This document shows positions 9,415-16,990 of a DNA stretch of 64,000 nt, piece by piece. The translations under genes and the position numbers were made by a program. How positions within the stretch are numbered: the stretch's first letter is position 1; each line of letters begins with the position of its first letter. The notes beneath the pieces are model-generated. The model saw nothing but the letters and a program-made list of their open reading frames with translations, was not told the DNA's origin and ran no database searches. This stretch comes from Pseudomonas sp. MWU13-2105 (lineage in GTDB: Bacteria; Pseudomonadota; Gammaproteobacteria; Pseudomonadales; Pseudomonadaceae): NCBI RefSeq assembly GCF_023242315.1, contig NZ_JALLIY010000016.1, forward strand, positions 1-64,000. The letters are read 5' to 3'.

Positions 9415-10074
9415 TCATTGCGGGTTGGGGGGTGACGCGTCATCCGTGACATACCCATGGCGGGCATAGAAGCGTTTCAACTCGCGCTCCAGGGGTTCCT
9501 GGCCGGTAAAGATCTTCACGTACTCGGGAATCCGCCGCATGCGCTCGCCGATGTCCTCCCGGGTGTTGGTGCTGATGTAGCCGATCTGCGTCAGGTAGAT
9601 CGTGCGCGCCCGCACATCGGCGGCGTCGAAGTCGTAGTCGAAACCCATGAACATCCGGATCAACGCTTCCCGTCGGGCGATGTCGGCGACCCGGATATGT
9701 TCGGCCACTTCAGCCGACTGCAAGGCCCAGCTGCGCATGGCGAACTCGAACTGTGAATCGAACAGGTCGGGGTTCAGCCAACAGTCGAAAACATTGAGCA
9801 TCGCCTCGGCAATGCTCTCGGCATAACACTCGGTCTGGGCGATCAGGTTGCCGGTGTTCTTCACCCGCCAACGTTCGATCAAGGCGCCGAGCAGTTCTTC
9901 GCGATCCTTGAAGAACCAATAGAAACTGGTGCGCGACAGCCCCAGCTTCTTGGCCAGCGGCATCACCCGGACCGTGTCGACGCCGCACTCGGTCAGGCTT
10001 TCATACGCGGCATTGAGCCACCCTTCCAGGGAGCCTCTCCAGCCGCTTTCTACTGCTTTGGATTGTTCGTTCAT
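9415..10074 (-). CDS. TetR family transcriptional regulator
   Basis: A 219-residue TetR-type repressor. The N-terminal helix-turn-helix reads VRVMPLAKKLGLSRTSFYWFFKDREELLGALIERW at about residues 35-69 (broken here for length), the classic TetR recognition helix with FYWFFKDREEL. The C-terminal ligand domain resembles those of short regulators of this class. It is the first gene of the leftward operon and is divergent from the demethylase gene, with a large inverted repeat between them, so it probably represses both arms and itself. Confidence 0.88.
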   Translation of the reverse strand: MNEQSKAVESGWRGSLEGWLNAAYESLTECGVDTVRVMPLAKKLGLSRTSFYWFFKDREELLGALIERWRVKNTGNLIAQTECYAESIAEAMLNVFDCWLNPDLFDSQFEFAMRSWALQSAEVAEHIRVADIARREALIRMFMGFDYDFDAADVRARTIYLTQIGYISTNTREDIGERMRRIPEYVKIFTGQEPLERELKRFYARHGYVTDDASPPNPQ

Positions 10075-10112
10075 GGCTCGATCCTAATCGCTCATCCGAC
10101 GCTGCGCAAGTA

Positions 10113-10155
10113 AAATGTACACCTATGTCCAGCTTGTTGACACAGGTGTACATTT
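10113..10155. promoter_or_regulatory. 43-bp inverted repeat, probable TetR operator
   Basis: The arm AAATGTACACCTATGTC (10113-10129) is matched by GACACAGGTGTACATTT (10139-10155) with a single mismatch and a nine-base spacer. Each arm also contains the small palindrome TGTACA. It lies between the divergent TetR and demethylase genes and overlaps the -35 box of the latter, which is the expected position of a repressor site. Confidence 0.75.
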
Positions 10156-10166
10156 CGCCCTACCGT
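10137..10166 (+). promoter_or_regulatory. Candidate sigma70 promoter for the demethylase gene
   Basis: A consensus -35 TTGACA at 10137-10142 is followed after 18 bases by TACCGT at 10161-10166. The -35 box lies inside the inverted repeat, so a bound repressor would block it. The -10 match is only fair. Confidence 0.45.
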
Positions 10167-10208
10167 AATTTCAACTTAGGTCCTGCCCTGTTCCGGAGAG
10201 TCTTGACG

Positions 10209-12245
10209 ATGCTGAACGATCCGCTCCTCCAGCCCTATCAGTTGAAGCACCTGACTCTGCGCAACCGCATCATGACCACCGCGCACGAACCGGCCTATCC
10301 GGTGGACGGCATGCCCAAGGAGCTGTATCGCGCCTACCATGTGGAGCGGGCGAAGGCCGGCGTGGCCCTGACCATGACCGCCGGGTCGGCCGCGGTTTCC
10401 CGGGACAGCCCGCCGGTGTTCAACAACATCCTCGCCTACAAGGATGAGGTGGTCGGCTGGATGCGCGAGCTGGCCGACGCCTGCCACGAACATGGCGCCG
10501 CGGTGATGATCCAGTTGACGCACCTGGGTCGGCGCACGCGCTGGGACAAGGGCGACTGGCTGCCCGTGGTGTCGCCGTCGTTCGAGCGCGAGGCCTCGCA
10601 TCGCTCCTTCCCGAAGAAGATGGAAGACTGGGATGTGCAGCGCATCATCAAGGACTATGCCGACGCCGCCGAGCGGATGCAGGCCGCCGGCCTGGATGGC
10701 ATCGAGCTGCAAGCCTACGGGCACCTGATGGATCAGTTCTGGTCACCGCTGACCAACGACCTCGATGCGCCCTATGGTGGCTCCATCGACAATCGTCTGC
10801 GCTTTACCTTCGACATCCTGCGCGCCATTCGCCAGCGCGTCGGCCAAGAGTTTATCGTCGGCGTGCGCTACACCGGCGACGAGCAGATGCCCGGCGGGCT
10901 GACCCAGGCCGATGGCCTGGACATCTCCAGGCGCCTGAAAGACAGCGGTATGGTGGACTTTCTCAACGTCGTACGCGGGCATATCGACACCGACGCCGGC
11001 CTGACCGACCTGATTCCGATCCAGGGTATGCGCAACTCACCGCACCTGGATTTCGCCGGGGAGATTCGCGCCGCCACCCACTTCCCGACCTTTCACGCGG
11101 CGAAGATCCCGGACGTGGCCACCGCCCGCTACGCCATCGCCTCGGGCAAGATCGACATGGTCGGTATGACCCGTGCGCACATGACCGATCCGCATATCGT
11201 GCGCAAGATCATCGAAGGTCGCGAAGAGGATATCCGCCCCTGCGTCGGCGCCAACTATTGCCTGGACCGGATCTACCAGGGCGGCGCCGCCTACTGCATC
11301 CACAACCCGGCCACCGGTCGCGAAACCAGCATGCCCCATGACATCCCCAAGGCACCGCGCAAACGCAAGATCGTGATTGTCGGCGCCGGTGTCGCCGGGC
11401 TGGAAGCGGCGCGCGTGGCGGCCGAACGCGGTCATGAAGTGCTGGTGTTCGAAGCCGCCAACCAGGCCGGCGGGCAGGTTCGACTGACCGCGCAATCGGA
11501 ACGGCGACGGGAAATGATCAGCATCGTCGAGTGGCGCATGGCCCAGTGCCTGGCGCGCGGCGTGAGCTTTCGCTTCAATACCTGGGCCGAAGCCGGCAGC
11601 GTGCAGGACGAAAACCCAGACGTGGTGATCATCGCCACTGGCGGCCTGCCCCACACCGAGATTCTCTCGGCCGGCAATGAGCTGGTGGTCTCGGCCTGGG
11701 ACATTATTTCCGGGGATGTGAAACCCGGGCGCAATGTCCTGCTGTTCGACGACGCCGGTGATCATGCCGGCCTGCAAGCCGCCGAGTTCATCGCCAAAAC
11801 GGGCGCGAAAATCGAAATCATGACCCCGGACCGGACCTTCGCCCCAGAAGTGATGGCGATGAACCTGGTGCCCTACATGCGCTCGCTGCAAGCGCTGGAT
11901 ACCACCTTCACCGTCACCTTCCGCCTGCTCGCGGTCGAGCGCGAGGGCGCCGAGTTGCTGGCGACCATCGACAGCGACTATGGCAGCGCGCGCAAGGTCC
12001 GGCGCGTCGACCAGGTGGTGGTCAACCACGGCACCCGACCGCTGGACGAACTGTATTTCGAATTGAAACCAACTTCGAGCAATGGCGGCGTGGTTGAACA
12101 GCAGGACCTGATCGTCGGTCACCCGCAACAGCTCGTGAGCAACCCGGACGGCCGCTTCCAGCTGTTCCGCATCGGCGACGCGGTGGCGGCGCGCAATACC
12201 CATGCCGCGATCTACGACGCCTTGCGACTGGTCAAGGACTTGTAA
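10209..12245 (+). CDS. N-methylproline/dimethylglycine demethylase-type flavoprotein
   Basis: A 678-residue protein of the 2,4-dienoyl-CoA reductase/trimethylamine dehydrogenase superfamily. Residues 1-365 form an OYE-like FMN barrel (MTTAHEPAYPVDGMPKE near the start, MIQLTHLGRR near 100). A cysteine set with C-V-G-A-N-Y-C-L-D at about 345-352 and a later C is the 4Fe-4S site. An FAD/NAD domain starts at IVIVGAGVAGLEAARVAAERG (split here: IVIVGAGVAGLEAA, about 390). The N-terminus resembles StcD-type N-methylproline demethylases more than DgcA. The ATG at 10209 has GGAGAG upstream; an earlier frame start at 10125 lies inside the operator. With the betaine transporter and ProC-like gene it suggests breakdown of proline betaine. 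Confidence 0.8.
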   Translation: MLNDPLLQPYQLKHLTLRNRIMTTAHEPAYPVDGMPKELYRAYHVERAKAGVALTMTAGSAAVSRDSPPVFNNILAYKDEVVGWMRELADACHEHGAAVMIQLTHLGRRTRWDKGDWLPVVSPSFEREASHRSFPKKMEDWDVQRIIKDYADAAERMQAAGLDGIELQAYGHLMDQFWSPLTNDLDAPYGGSIDNRLRFTFDILRAIRQRVGQEFIVGVRYTGDEQMPGGLTQADGLDISRRLKDSGMVDFLNVVRGHIDTDAGLTDLIPIQGMRNSPHLDFAGEIRAATHFPTFHAAKIPDVATARYAIASGKIDMVGMTRAHMTDPHIVRKIIEGREEDIRPCVGANYCLDRIYQGGAAYCIHNPATGRETSMPHDIPKAPRKRKIVIVGAGVAGLEAARVAAERGHEVLVFEAANQAGGQVRLTAQSERRREMISIVEWRMAQCLARGVSFRFNTWAEAGSVQDENPDVVIIATGGLPHTEILSAGNELVVSAWDIISGDVKPGRNVLLFDDAGDHAGLQAAEFIAKTGAKIEIMTPDRTFAPEVMAMNLVPYMRSLQALDTTFTVTFRLLAVEREGAELLATIDSDYGSARKVRRVDQVVVNHGTRPLDELYFELKPTSSNGGVVEQQDLIVGHPQQLVSNPDGRFQLFRIGDAVAARNTHAAIYDALRLVKDL

Positions 12246-12270
12246 GCCAACCCGCTCCCAGGTGAAGAAC

Positions 12271-12648
12271 ATGCCAGACAATGAAGCCCCCTCCTGGAAA
12301 ATCAGCGCCAGGAACGGCATTCAAGGCCCGGTCAGGGGCTCGCTTTATCATTCGTCCACCACTGATGAATGGCTGCCAACAGCGGCTGAAGGCTTTTGGA
12401 TCAAGCCGCTGTTCGAGGACCCCGAGCGCGGTGAAAAGACCCTGTTGATGAAGGTCGATCCCGGCGCCCAGGTCGCCAGCCACACCCATGCCGGGGAGCT
12501 GGAGCAGCTATTCGTACTACAAGGCTCATTCTTTGATCAGGATCGAACCCTGAATGTCGGCGACTACTGTTGCCGCGCGCCGGATGCGGCACACAGTGCG
12601 GGTTCGGTACAGGGGGCTATTTTGCTGTTGATTTATACTCGCCGGTGA
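12271..12648 (+). CDS. Cupin-domain protein (ChrR-like)
   Basis: A 125-residue single-domain cupin. Metal-binding motif 1 is visible as S-H-T-H-A-G-E-L-E-Q-L-F-V-L-Q-G at about residues 72-87, and motif 2 is degenerate around Y-C-C-R-A-P-D-A-A-H-S at about 100. The pattern and the KPLFEDPERGEKTLLMKVDPG stretch (split: KPLFEDP, LLMKVDPG) resemble the cupin part of ChrR-type anti-sigma factors, but no zinc-binding N-terminal domain is present. The ATG at 12271 has AGGTGAAG upstream. It follows the demethylase by 25 bases and is probably cotranscribed; its job there is unknown. Confidence 0.75.
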   Translation: MPDNEAPSWKISARNGIQGPVRGSLYHSSTTDEWLPTAAEGFWIKPLFEDPERGEKTLLMKVDPGAQVASHTHAGELEQLFVLQGSFFDQDRTLNVGDYCCRAPDAAHSAGSVQGAILLLIYTRR

Positions 12649-12716
12649 ATAGAGGTTGCAGCAGCATCCTCCAGTCAGCGGTGGCCGAGTCGTCCAATGA
12701 AAAGCACGCCTTGAGA

Positions 12717-13145
12717 TCACAGCGTCCCGGCGTAAAACGTGGTCAACTTGCCGGGTGCGGCGTCCACATACTTGGGAACCCAGTAGGTTTCGATATGCGT
12801 GGCGCCATCGATAATGAACAACTCCTTGTCCTTAGTGCCCGTAGCTTTGGGGAACGCGTCCTGGGTCATGTACAGGCTGTCGGCCTTGCTGCCGGCAATC
12901 ATCAGCAACGGCTGATTGATCAGGTCGATCTGGCTGGTGGCATCGAAGCGCATCAGGTCCAGGAGACTGCTCGTGGTGTACTTGAAGGTCGAATTGGGGT
13001 GCGCATGCGTCTTCCAGTAGTACTCGTAACCCTGGCGATACAGGTCGAACGGCAGTTTGGCGATCTGTCCATCGGTGAGATTGGCGTCCCCCCAATACAG
13101 CACTTCGCCGCCGGCCGCTTCCTGGGCGCGGGCCGCGGAAGCCTG
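12717..13145 (-). pseudogene. C-terminal remnant of an alpha/beta hydrolase
   Basis: This frame encodes only the last ~140 residues of an alpha/beta hydrolase of about 330-350 residues. It includes the late strand LINQPLLMIAGSKADS, the acid-loop region, and the catalytic-His region FIIDGATHIETYW. The nucleophile-elbow half is missing. The frame stays open past a GTG at 13103 to about 13145, with the Q-A-S-A-A-R-A-Q-E-A-A-G-G-E-V lead-in, and then meets the oppositely oriented cupin remnant. It has no proper start and is a decayed fragment. Confidence 0.75.
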
Positions 13146-13147
13146 TA

Positions 13148-13315
13148 GTGTGGATCCCTCCGGGGGTCAAGCACTGGCACGGTGCCACAGCCACCACCGG
13201 CATGAGCCATATCGCCATAGCCGAAGCACTTGATGGCAAGTCAGTGAGCTGGATGGAGAAAGTTTCCAACGAGCAATACCGACAAGCCGTGACAGCGCGG
13301 GCGTCGGCGCAATAG
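13148..13315 (+). pseudogene. C-terminal remnant of a cupin-domain protein
   Basis: The plus-strand frame starting with VWIPPGVKHWHGATATTGM and ending ALDGKSVSWMEKVSNEQY, then TAG at 13313, is the C-terminal ~55 residues of a cupin protein of the type often encoded next to hydrolases and oxidoreductases. PPGVKHWHGA is the cupin metal-site motif. There is no start codon or upstream cupin half: the sequence changes at about 13145 into the hydrolase remnant on the other strand. Two 3' ends of different genes have thus been joined head to head. Confidence 0.7.
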
Positions 13316-13406
13316 CGCTACTTGCCTCTGCAATCGAGCCAATGGCATCCCAGCCCAGTCCCGGATCAAAGCCATCTGCATCCGTACTATCACCACACCA
13401 GATAAA

Positions 13407-13438
13407 TATGTATATTCGAATATACGAATATTCATATA
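13407..13438. promoter_or_regulatory. Probable ArsR operator/promoter
   Basis: An AT-rich imperfect palindrome (TATATTCGAATATACGAATA with flanking ATAT repeats) lies 18 bases before arsR. ATTCG...CGAAT spaced repeats of this kind are typical ArsR/SmtB binding sites and would overlap the arsR promoter, giving arsenite-responsive autoregulation. Confidence 0.6.
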
Positions 13439-13455
13439 TCTTACGAGGCAGCGCC

Positions 13456-13806
13456 ATGAGCCTTTCCCCCGCCACTGTCTTCAAGTGCCTCGGTGACGAG
13501 ACCCGCGCTCGAATCATGCTGATGCTCTGCGAACAGGGAGAGCTTTGCGTCTGTGAGCTCATCTGGGCACTGGACGATAGCCAGCCGAAAATTTCTCGTC
13601 ATCTTGCGCAGCTACGTACCAGCGGACTGCTGGAAGATCGCCGCCAAGGGCAATGGATCTATTACCGCCTGCACCCGCAGTTGCCGGAGTGGGTCGGGGA
13701 GACTCTCCAGGTGACCCTCAAGGCCAATCGAGCCTGGGTCGAGCGGGGCACCGACCGCCTTGCCTCCATGGCAGACCGCCCCGTCCGCCAGGCCGCTTGC
13801 TGCTGA
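13456..13806 (+). CDS. arsR: Arsenic-responsive ArsR family repressor
   Basis: A 116-residue winged-helix repressor that releases DNA when it binds As(III). The order is the usual one: FKCLGDETRARIMLML at residues 9-24, the metal-site cluster ELCVCEL near 31-37, and the recognition helix QPKISRHLAQLRTSGLLEDRR (split: QPKISRHLAQLR, about 47). The ELCVCEL cysteine pair is the As(III) site known from E. coli-type ArsR, and a further CC is at the C-terminus. The ATG at 13456 sits just after the palindromic operator. It is the first gene of the ars operon. Confidence 0.93.
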   Translation: MSLSPATVFKCLGDETRARIMLMLCEQGELCVCELIWALDDSQPKISRHLAQLRTSGLLEDRRQGQWIYYRLHPQLPEWVGETLQVTLKANRAWVERGTDRLASMADRPVRQAACC

Positions 13807-13914
13807 TCCGACGCCCGAGACAATCAAAGGTTGGCCGCCCGCCCTCACTCCCCACCCGCTCATGAACCTGGCCACCAGGCCCCGCGGTTGAGCATCCAAG
13901 CCCAGGAGCAAATA

Positions 13915-14385
13915 ATGAAAGTTCTGTTCATGTGTACCGCCAATAGCTGCCGCAGCGTGCTCAGCGAAGGCCTGTTCAACCTGATGGCGCCTGAAGGGAT
14001 GACGGCAGTCAGTTCCGGAAGCTTCCCGAGCGGGCGCTTGAACCCTCGCGCGGTGAGTACCTTGCAAGGGCTTGGCGTGGACACTTCGGGACTCTATAGC
14101 AAGGGCTCGGAAAGCTTTGCCGACGCTCCGCCGGACCTGGTGATCACCGTGTGCGACAAGGCCGGCGGCGAGCCCTGTCCGGTGTACTTCGGTCCTGCCA
14201 TCAAGAGCCACTGGGGCCTGTCCGATCCGTCCGAGGTCAGCGGCACTGATGAAGAGGTCCAGGCCGCCTTTGACGCGACGGTTGCGCACATCCGCCAGCG
14301 ATTCAGCGCCTTTTTCTCTCTCGATTTCAAAGCGCTCAACTCTACGGAATTGAAGCAGGCGCTGGACCGGATTGGTGAGCTCTGA
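13915..14385 (+). CDS. arsC: Arsenate reductase, LMW phosphatase type
   Basis: A 156-residue arsenate reductase of the low-molecular-weight tyrosine phosphatase fold, reducing As(V) to As(III). The P-loop MCTANSCRS with the nucleophile Cys and Arg lies at residues 6-14, and the second redox cysteines appear around TVCDKAGGEPCPVYFG (about 79-94), as in thioredoxin- or glutathione-coupled enzymes. AGGAG precedes the ATG at 13915. Its stop overlaps the arsH start. In most pseudomonads an arsenite efflux gene (arsB or acr3) lies between arsR and arsC; here only 108 bases separate them. Confidence 0.9.
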   Translation: MKVLFMCTANSCRSVLSEGLFNLMAPEGMTAVSSGSFPSGRLNPRAVSTLQGLGVDTSGLYSKGSESFADAPPDLVITVCDKAGGEPCPVYFGPAIKSHWGLSDPSEVSGTDEEVQAAFDATVAHIRQRFSAFFSLDFKALNSTELKQALDRIGEL

Positions 14386-15119
14386 TGAACGACTTTACCC
14401 AGGAAAACCCCAGCGACGCGCCGAACCTGGACCTGTCACTGTTCGATGTACCGAGCGATGAGCGGCTCGCCCAGTACCTCCCGCCCACGCACAAGCCGCG
14501 TATTCTTTTGCTTTATGGATCAACTCGCGAACGCTCCTTCAGCCGCTTGCTGACGGAGGAAGCGGCACGCATCCTGACGCTCATGGGCGCCGAGACGGTC
14601 ATCTTCGATCCGTCCGGCCTGCCCCTGCCCGATGACGCGCCCGCCGACCACCCCAAGGTGCGGGAACTGCGCGAGCGGGTGATGTGGTCGGAGGGCCAGG
14701 TCTGGTGCTCGCCTGAACGCCATGGCTCGATGTCCGCCGTGTTCAAGGCGCAGATCGACTGGATTCCCCTGGCGCTGGGAGCGCTGCGACCCTCCCAGGG
14801 CAAGACCTTGGCGGTGATGCAGGTGTGCGGCGGCTCGCAGTCGTTCAACACGGTCAATCAGCTTCGCGTGCTGGGCCGCTGGATGCGCATGGTCACGATT
14901 CCCAACCAATCCTCCGTGCCCAAGGCGTTCCTGGAATTCGATGAGGCCGGGCGCATGAAGCCGTCGTCCTACTACGACCGCGTTGTCGACGTGATGGAGG
15001 AGTTGATGAAGTTCACCCTGCTGTTGCGCGGCCGGGAGGAATACCTGGTGGACCGCTACTCCGAGCGCAAGGAAAGCGCCGCAGCGCTCTCGGCGCGAGT
15101 CAACCAGCGATCCATCTAG
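14385..15119 (+). CDS. arsH: ArsH NADPH-dependent FMN reductase
   Basis: A 244-residue flavodoxin-fold reductase of the ArsH family, which oxidises trivalent methylarsenicals and protects against organoarsenicals. RILLLYGSTRERSFSR at about residues 38-53 is the FMN phosphate site, and GQVWCSPERHGSMSAVFKAQ (about 105-124) carries the conserved ERHG and contact residues. The length matches the family. TGATG overlap with arsC implies translational coupling. Confidence 0.93.
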   Translation: MNDFTQENPSDAPNLDLSLFDVPSDERLAQYLPPTHKPRILLLYGSTRERSFSRLLTEEAARILTLMGAETVIFDPSGLPLPDDAPADHPKVRELRERVMWSEGQVWCSPERHGSMSAVFKAQIDWIPLALGALRPSQGKTLAVMQVCGGSQSFNTVNQLRVLGRWMRMVTIPNQSSVPKAFLEFDEAGRMKPSSYYDRVVDVMEELMKFTLLLRGREEYLVDRYSERKESAAALSARVNQRSI

Positions 15120-15283
15120 GACAGCCGCTTTGCCAGATAGCGGGCGGTGGACGGGCAAAGGCTAGGGAACTCACGCTCAGGCTCGCCAAGGTCCGCGTAA
15201 GGCATGCCCTCGGCAAGCAGCGACTCCGTCAGTGAGTCAAGGTTCTCAAGCGGGATCATCTCGATGGATTGGGAAACGGACAT
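15116..15283 (-). pseudogene. Short N-terminal remnant, possibly ArsN2-like
   Basis: A 55-residue frame with the segment L-L-A-E-G-M-P-Y-A-D-L-G-E-P-E-R-E-F, which recalls the start of ArsN2-type GNAT proteins (L-x-A-G-L-P-T-x-D-L-x-E-P). The catalytic GNAT core is absent. Its TAG stop sits in a CTAG shared with the arsH stop, so the frame ends where the arsH block begins. The family link rests on one short pattern; it could instead be a small unrelated ORF. Confidence 0.35.
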
Positions 15284-15307
15284 GAAACATCACCAAGAGG
15301 TTAGAGG

Positions 15308-15868
15308 ATGAGCATCACGAGTCATATCAGGGTAGCGACCCCATCGGATGCAGCAGCCATCCAGGCAATCTATGCACCGATAGTCGAGCTTACGGCAATA
15401 TCCTTCGAACTGGAGCCCCCGACCGTTGCACAGATGGCACAGCGCATCGAGTCGACGCTGCCAACCTACCCATATCTTGTTGCGGAACGCGACGGACAAG
15501 TCCTTGGTTACGCCTACGCAAGCCAGCATCGGGCTCGGGAAGCCTATCGCTGGTCGGTAGACGTGACTGTTTACATCGCCCCAACCGCGCACCGCACAGG
15601 TATCGGGCGGACACTCTATGAGCACTTGTTGCCTATTCTTGCGAGCCAGGGCTTCCACGCGGCCTATGCCGGTATAGCGCTGCCAAACGTTGGCAGCGTG
15701 GGTTTGCACGAAGCGCTGGGCTTCGAACACATTGGCACCTACGCGCAAGTCGGCTTCAAGCAAGACAAATGGCATGACGTGGGATACTGGCGCAGGTCGT
15801 TGAGTAGCGCCACACCTCCAGCCCCGATCATTCCGTTCAGCGCCTTGCAGCCCGCCACGAGTACGTAG
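15308..15868 (+). CDS. arsN1: ArsN1-type GNAT acetyltransferase
   Basis: A 186-residue GNAT enzyme of the phosphinothricin/arsinothricin acetyltransferase group. RVATPSDAAAIQAIYAPIV opens the fold, ISFELEPPT is the family substrate region near residue 35, and the acetyl-CoA loop HRTGIGRTLYEHLL lies near 98-111, followed by GIALPN and the ALGFEHIGTY sequence of the family. Next to arsRCH it most likely acetylates arsinothricin or another amino-bearing organoarsenical. GAGG precedes the ATG. A proline-rich C-terminal extension of about 15 residues is not part of the fold. Confidence 0.85.
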   Translation: MSITSHIRVATPSDAAAIQAIYAPIVELTAISFELEPPTVAQMAQRIESTLPTYPYLVAERDGQVLGYAYASQHRAREAYRWSVDVTVYIAPTAHRTGIGRTLYEHLLPILASQGFHAAYAGIALPNVGSVGLHEALGFEHIGTYAQVGFKQDKWHDVGYWRRSLSSATPPAPIIPFSALQPATST

Positions 15869-16051
15869 CCCTGGGTATTTGGCACGGCATTTCAAACAAC
15901 GCTTGAGATGCCTGAAATTATTCCTCATGGACGCAAATCCTGCCGCTGATGGACTATCCCGCTCCATGCGGCGCAGGCTGGCGATGCAGAGCCGTTGGCC
16001 CCATCAGGCTGCCCCGTGTGCGCATGTCCTTCAGCCACGCAGGAGCCGAGC

Positions 16052-16990
16052 ATGAATATCGCCAACTGGCTGGACGAAGCCGGCCTCCGTTACCCCAAGC
16101 GCGCGGCCTTGTTCGAGGGACGACGGCAAGTCGCCAACTATGGTGCCTTTCTCGACCTGGTCCGGCACCGGGCCGCGTATCTGATCGACGAGCACGGCAT
16201 TGCCCCCGGCGACCGGGTCGCACTGTTCATGAAGAACTGTTGCGAATACCTCGAGCTGCTCTACGCCATCTGGTGGGCCGGCGCCGTGGCGGTGCCGATC
16301 AACGGCACGCTGCACCCCGTCGAGGCCGGCTGGATCGTGCGTAATGCCAAGGCCAGGCTGATCTTCACCGATGGCGGCCAGGTATTCGCGCCCGGTGCCC
16401 TGCCCCAGCCGTGTCGGGAGCTGGATCGGGAGGACATGGGCGCACTCACCTCGATCACTTCACCGCCAGACACCCCCTATCCGCGTCACGCCGCTGACCT
16501 CGCCTGGCTGTTCTACACCTCCAGCAGCACAAGCGATGCCAAGGCGGTGATGCTCAGCCACGGCAACCTGATGGCCATGTCGCAGGACTGTTCGCCCGAT
16601 GGCGATCCCATCGACAGCGATGAGGCCGTGGTCTATGCCGCGCCGATGTCCCACTGCGCCGGACTCTACAGCCTGATCCATGTGCGTCGGGCCGCTCGCC
16701 ATGTCGTCCCGGAGTCTCGCGAATTCAAGGCCGACGAACTGTTCGAGCTGGCGAGCGGGTTCGGCAATATCACCTTGTTCGTGGCCCCCGCGATGTTCAC
16801 CGGCATGGTCGAGCAGGGCCGCCGCCAAGGCTACGACGGCGGGGGGATCAAGACCATCATCTATGGGGACGCGCCTATCTACCCGACAGAACTGCGCAAC
16901 GTACTGCTCAAGAACAGCTACGGCGAGCTCCTCAAGACGGAGCTGCGCCTGTGGTTGAAAGCCAGCGCCAATGACACCTGTGCTCACTGA
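16052..16990 (+). pseudogene. Truncated acyl-CoA synthetase with damaged P-loop
   Basis: An AMP-binding enzyme (class I adenylate-forming) reduced to 312 residues from the usual 510-550. The N-terminal half is recognisable (YLELLYAIWWAGAVAVPIN at about 68-86). The P-loop, normally YTSGTTGxPKG, reads YTSSSTSDAKA at about 158, losing the glycines and the lysine context. The motif that should read IIYGGAPM is IIYGDAPI. The C-terminal Y-x-T-E and lysine domain are missing. The stop overlaps the stop region of the convergent LysR gene. It cannot be an active ligase. Confidence 0.8.

Noticed and set aside
11037..12320. Long minus-strand open frame opposite the demethylase gene
   Set aside because: It is rich in His, Asp and Gly in the way of antisense frames in high-GC DNA, has no known motif, and the plus strand has clear domains.
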